From assembly GCA_934045075.1 (NCBI GenBank), contig OW203732.1, forward strand, positions 8,519,001 through 8,583,000: a stretch of DNA of 64,000 bases, read 5' to 3'. Below, piece by piece: positions 57,101 to 63,100 of this stretch. Each line of letters opens with the position of its first letter. Positions within the stretch are counted from its first letter, which is position 1. Below the pieces are notes generated by a model. The model did not search any database, was not told the DNA's origin, and worked only from the letters and a program-made list of their open reading frames with translations. The translations under genes were made by a program, and so were the position numbers. Source of the stretch: Yponomeuta sedellus. Taxonomy: Eukaryota > Arthropoda > Insecta > Lepidoptera > Yponomeutidae.

Positions 57101-60100
57101 TGTTAATATAGCTTACATTTTGGACAAAATTAACATACATACATAACCTCACGCCTGTATCCCAGAGGGGTAGGCGGAGACCAGGGACTGCCACTTGCCA
57201 CGATCCTGGCGTTCATAAGTCATTGCACGCCGGTTCCAGGTACTATTTATCTTCCCCTTTGCTAATACATCCCCTTTTGGTCGATGTAAGTCCGCCTGGG
57301 ACGTCCCTTACCAGCACTTCCACTTACATTCGCAATATATGTTTGTTTCATCAATCTTTCTTCCTTCATCCTCTCCACATGTCCAAACCAACGCAACACT
57401 CCTTTCTCAATTTCAGTCACTACATTCTCTTTCAGTCTACAACGTTCTCTAATCAGACTATTGCTTATTCTGTCATTCAAAGTAACAATAGGTACACACA
57501 CTTCTCAAGAACCTAATTTCTACTGCATTCATTCTACTTTCTTGCTTCTTTTGCCACACCCAAGTCTCGCTACCATACATAAGTGTTGGGACCAGCACAC
57601 CATTATGAATAGCCGATCTAGCTCTTTTGGAGATGTTTCGCTGCACACAATGGAGTGCAAGGCACCGTTTACACAATTTCCCGCGTAAAAACCGAGTAAA
57701 AACTCTTCTTTCTATATCACCTTCTCACATTCCATCCCTCGTAAACAGGCTCCCCAGATAGACAAATTCTTTTACTTGTTCCACTCTTTCGCCTCTAATC
57801 GTTATCTTGCACTCAGTCATTTCATCACCTTTTTCAAAGACCAGTACTTTCGTCTTACTCACATTAAGGTTCATTCTTTTCCTTTTAAATGCCTCATCCA
57901 TTACTGTGACTTGTGTCTGCAGTTCTTCCACCGACGATGCGAACACAACTTGATCATCGGCGTATAACAAGCATTTCACAAGTAGCTCACCCGTCTTTAT
58001 CCCACATTCATTCTCTTTCAGATCAGCCAGGTAACTAACTATCCATGAATAAATTGAACAACTACGGCGATGCGACACATCCCTGTCTCATACCCTTGCG
58101 GATGCTAAACCAGTTAAAATTAACAAAAGTGTTTAAATAACAAATCTACACTCTTGGTTAAATGAAAATACGAGTAACCTAAAGCAGAATCTATAAGCCA
58201 AACATGCAAATCGATAAGCATGCATGCTGAAAGAATATTCACAATAGTAGTGGAGTAGATATATGCATTTATGAATTAACCGTTCCCTCCTTGAAAGCGA
58301 TGACCGGACTATCATCGTCCTCATCCGAGAGCATCTCAATAGTGCCACGCTTGATGCACATAAGGCCGCTCTTGACTATGCCCTGAGACCAGATCCGCTG
58401 GCCCTCTAGAAAGATTTCGTGGCGCATTAGCAGGGATATCTGCCGCATAAAGGCTTCGCCTAAAAAGAGGAAACATTAGAGAAAAATTAAGAAAGCAATA
58501 TGAGATAAGAATATTGTCTATTGTTCGAGTACCTACATTGTAAAACAAATACAAAATAATTAAAAAATTTACATAATACACACAAAAATGTACATTACTT
58601 ATTTCTAAAAGCAATTTCTTACAGGTAACCTTACGATGGAAAGTTGCTGAAGGAAATTAGAAATACGAGTAGCCAGTGCAAATTTGAATACTGATACATA
58701 ATAATACACTTACATAAGTACCTTTACTTAGATAAACTTATATAAATAAACGCATATATTGCAAATGTGAGTGGAAGGGCTGGTGAGGGACGTCCCATGC
58801 GGACATATTTCGACCAAATAGGGGATGTATTAGCAAAGGGGAAGATAAAAAGTACCCGGAACCGGCGTGTGTGCATGCAACGACTTATGAACGCCAGGAT
58901 CGTAGCAAGTGGCAGTCCCTGGTCTCGCCTACCCCTCTGGGATACAGGCGTGAGGTTATGTATGTATGTAAATAAAAGCACAAAACTTATACACAATGTG
59001 TTGGTAAGAAATGATCACTCACTAGTCTCCCTAAACACGATAGTCCTATGGAAGAGCCCGACATTTATATCGAAGATTAGCTCCATCTGTAGTGGCAACG
59101 GCAGCTTTTGCAGATGCTCCGAGTCCAGAACTCCGTCCTTCATGCACCAAAGTTGCTGTTTGTATCGGCGAGCCTGCTCCACGAGCCATTTGGGCGCACG
59201 ATGGAACTCCAGGTAGCTGATCATGTGATGGTACTGTTTGGGAAGACGAAAATTATAGTGAATCGATCTATACAGTTACAGTAAGGCGGTGCACAACTAA
59301 AAATTATAGCCACATTCGTCACATCAGATAAGATTTATTTTATTTTATTTAAACCACTTTTTATTTACATTTTTCAAATCACATAAAAGTATTATTAGGT
59401 CAGGTATTGGTACATGATATGGTTGATATTGTCAATCAAGAGTTTAATAGGTAATCTGTTCAGTGAGGACCTGGTTCTGATGAATTGACAGTGTTCAAAT
59501 ATTCATATCAATATGTTTACTTAGGTACTAAACAAAAACCGATAGCGGTATAAAATGTTGACCAAATGACATAGCTGGATACACACAGATACACGCGGCA
59601 ACATAACTCTAATTAATTAATTAATCGGTATTAATCACAGATTAATGGTCTGTTATTTTATTTAGCTAGATCTTCTGAATGGTTATCCCGCGTTAACGAG
59701 AAAGTACACTTCTTAGAGTGATTGTACGTGATTGATTTAAAAACCTATTTAGAGGCTAAAAATTTCACCCATGCCGGGATTCGAACCCGCAACCTCTGGC
59801 TATCCGTACCAGCGCTCTACCAATTGAGCCAATGGGCGACTCACGACATCAGTGAAATGCACGGGTTAGTGCATTAAAAATAAAATAGTGTAACGTGATT
59901 GATTGTTTAGCTATTATGTTGTTTAAAATATTAAATCGTTAATACGAGTAGTTTAGAGTAAATGAAGGCCACATACTCGCTCCACGAACGTGAGTCGTCT
60001 GGAGCTCTCAATGATCTGGTCCCAGGCCAGCAACCCGATGAACCGGTAGCGCATGAAGACGCATCCCAGCAGCATCAGAATGGAAGTTATCCATTTATCC

Positions 60101-63100
60101 AAGGAAGTCTAGAAAAAATAATGGGAAACGTACTTACAACGAATATACGAAAAGATTGGCTCAAGAACAGTAAAATATTTCATTGCTGTGCTCTTCAGAA
60201 TTTAAAGCATCGCTTACCGCTGGATAGGCATCGCCAAATATAACATTAAAGAGGCGACAAGCAGAGTAATACCAACACGTCTCATAACTGCAAATACAAA
60301 ACATTGTATTTATAGAAAAGCAAGTATAATTACAAATGCCTATAATAACACAGTCAAAACCCTTAACTATATGAAATTAAAGTGCAAGCGTTCATTCTTA
60401 GACAACCAAAATTTCAATTGTTAAACAAAAGTTAGTTGCTTCAAGCAGCAATTTCTAAACCACTACCGGGGTGACGCACATTAACCTTTACACCACGAGG
60501 ACTCTACTCGGCTACTTTAAGGGCGACTTAGCTACTAAAATATAAAGGGTGATCCGCTGCTAGTAGTAAACAACGTCCTACATACTTAGTCCTCATCTGA
60601 TAATATCTTCTTTACTTGACTTCTTACAAATTCACAACGAAATTTGGTCATCAGTTTTCAAGTAAGGGTAAACTTAAAATTTAATGTTAAGAGTACAGTC
60701 GACAAGACCTTTACATTTTAGTTGCAAAGTAGACTGCAAACTGAGTGCCGGGATACGTATAGGTCACGACGCAACCATAAGCAGACAAACTCACTGCTTT
60801 GTGGGGGTCCTGCTAGCTCAGTATGAACTGCATAAACATAAAAACACCAGCTCGGACTGCAAAGTTTTGAAGAAGAAATTCAGCCTCTCTAAATGTTTAC
60901 ATCTTTCCTTTCCTGCTTCTGTGCGATAACGTGTTCTCTACTCTTGCAAAACCTACTGAATGCTTACGTATCGAATCTCAGCTGCTCGGAGCCAACGTGG
61001 GGCGGGTAGCCGATGGCATGCCAAGGCTTATCAATCTTCGGCTTCAAGTGCGACGAGTACCAGGTGCAAGCTCCCGCGTGTAAGATGAGGAGAGCTAAAA
61101 TGGCGTGCTCGATGAGGAAGAGCAGTTTGCGTGACCTGTGCATCTGGAAAAGAACGAAATAGGCAAATAAAGAGGTTACACAAATCGCACAAACATAATC
61201 TAAAAGGTTGGATTCACTTTGTAGTATGAGTATTGTGACAACTCTTGAGCAAAATAAAAACGCACCGGTAAGATGAAGACCAGATAATCTTATGTATTTT
61301 AAAAACCTATTAAGAGGCTAAAAAATCCACCCATGCCGGGACTCGAAACCGCAACCTCCGGCTAACCGTGCCAGCGATCTCCCAACTGAGCTAATGGGCA
61401 AGTATAGGCATAAGTGAAATTTAGAACCTCTTTAAAATACTCTCTGTATTACTTACAGATAGCGAAGTTACTCGCAAGTTATTCGCCTGCAGCAAGATAG
61501 AATATTATTTATTGCATGTACACCAGGAATTACATAAGAGACATAAAAAATAAGAGTCCATTACTAGTGGCGGCCTTATTACTAAAAGTTATTTGTCCCA
61601 GACCACCAGATTGAACCCAATCTGACTGAACTGAAATATTGTAAACCAATTTTAATATTTCAGTTCAGTCCTAGCGAGTAATTGAGTACGTACATTAAAC
61701 AAGGTATTTATAAATATTTCTTAGTGTATGTACTGTTTAAATATTCTACGTACCTACTATTTTTTCTCAATCTTAAAATTCAATGAAATTACTAACCATA
61801 CTGTTCAAGTGCCAGAAGTATGTGAATAGCCTGTAAATGCGGGCAACGTTTATCCACCTCCAAATCACTCCTATATAGTAGTAGTCACATGATTTTGTAA
61901 CTGTAAAGAAGACACAGCCGTAATTCTAGTATTAATAATCTTCTTTAATATAAAAATGAATCGCTGAATGTGTTGGTAAGCGCACATCTCAAGAGTAGCT
62001 GAGCCGATTTCGCTAATTCTTTTTTTAGAATATTCCTTGAAGTACGAGGATGGTTCTTACGGAGAGAAAAATAAAAAAAAATAAAGAATCGTCTGTTAGG
62101 TGGTACGAAGTTTGCTGGGTCAGCTAATAATAATAATAATAAATAAAATTTACATACAGGCACATACATTGTTTCTGGCCCCACACTAGGATACTCTGTG
62201 TCGTGGGAACCAGAAACAACAACATCACAAACATGTAAACATCCAAGACCTGTTTTTTTTTGTCCCCAGCCGGGGTTCTAAAAACCGGTTTTTAAATAGT
62301 AATAAATCTACTATATAAAAATCTCGTGTTTGAGTTTCCTGTCGAAATCCTCCGAAACGGTTTCACTGATTTTTATGATTTGTTGTGTATATTTCTAATA
62401 TCTAAGAGTAGGTCTTAGCGCAAGTACTAATATAAAAATCTCGTGTTTGAGTTTCTTATCGAAATCCTCCGAAACGGTTTCACTGATTTTTATGATTTGT
62501 TGTGTATATTTCTAATATCTAAGAGTAGGTCTTAGCGCAAGTACTAATATAAAAATCTCGTGTTTGAGTTTCTTATCGAAATCCTCCGAAACGGTTTCAC
62601 CGATGTTTATGATTTGTTGTGTATATTTCTAATATCTAAGAATAGGTCTTAGCGCAAGTAATATTGCACAAGATTTTATAATTCCAGCTTTTTTAGGTCT
62701 AGCCCCTAAGAGTTTCTTCATCTTCTTCTTCATTCTATATTACTCCACTGCTGGACATAGCCCTCCCCTATTGAGTGCCATAGCGCCCTGTCTTCAGCTT
62801 GCCGCATCTAGCATCTGCCAGCAGTTTTACGCAGATCGTCATCCCACCCGGTCGGAGGGCGTCCTACACTACGTTTGTTGAGTCGCCGTCTTCACTCAAG
62901 AACACGTTTACTCCAACAGTTGTCGGTTCTTCGCGAGATATGGCCAGTCCTCTGCCACTTCAGCTCACTTACAGTTTATATTTCACAATACATTTGCCAA
63001 GAGTAGTGACTGAACAATAACTGTTTTAAATTAACAATAACAAATAAAAAGGAGGACCAGACTTAGACTTACTAAAAATGACTCTCTTGGTTATCGACTC

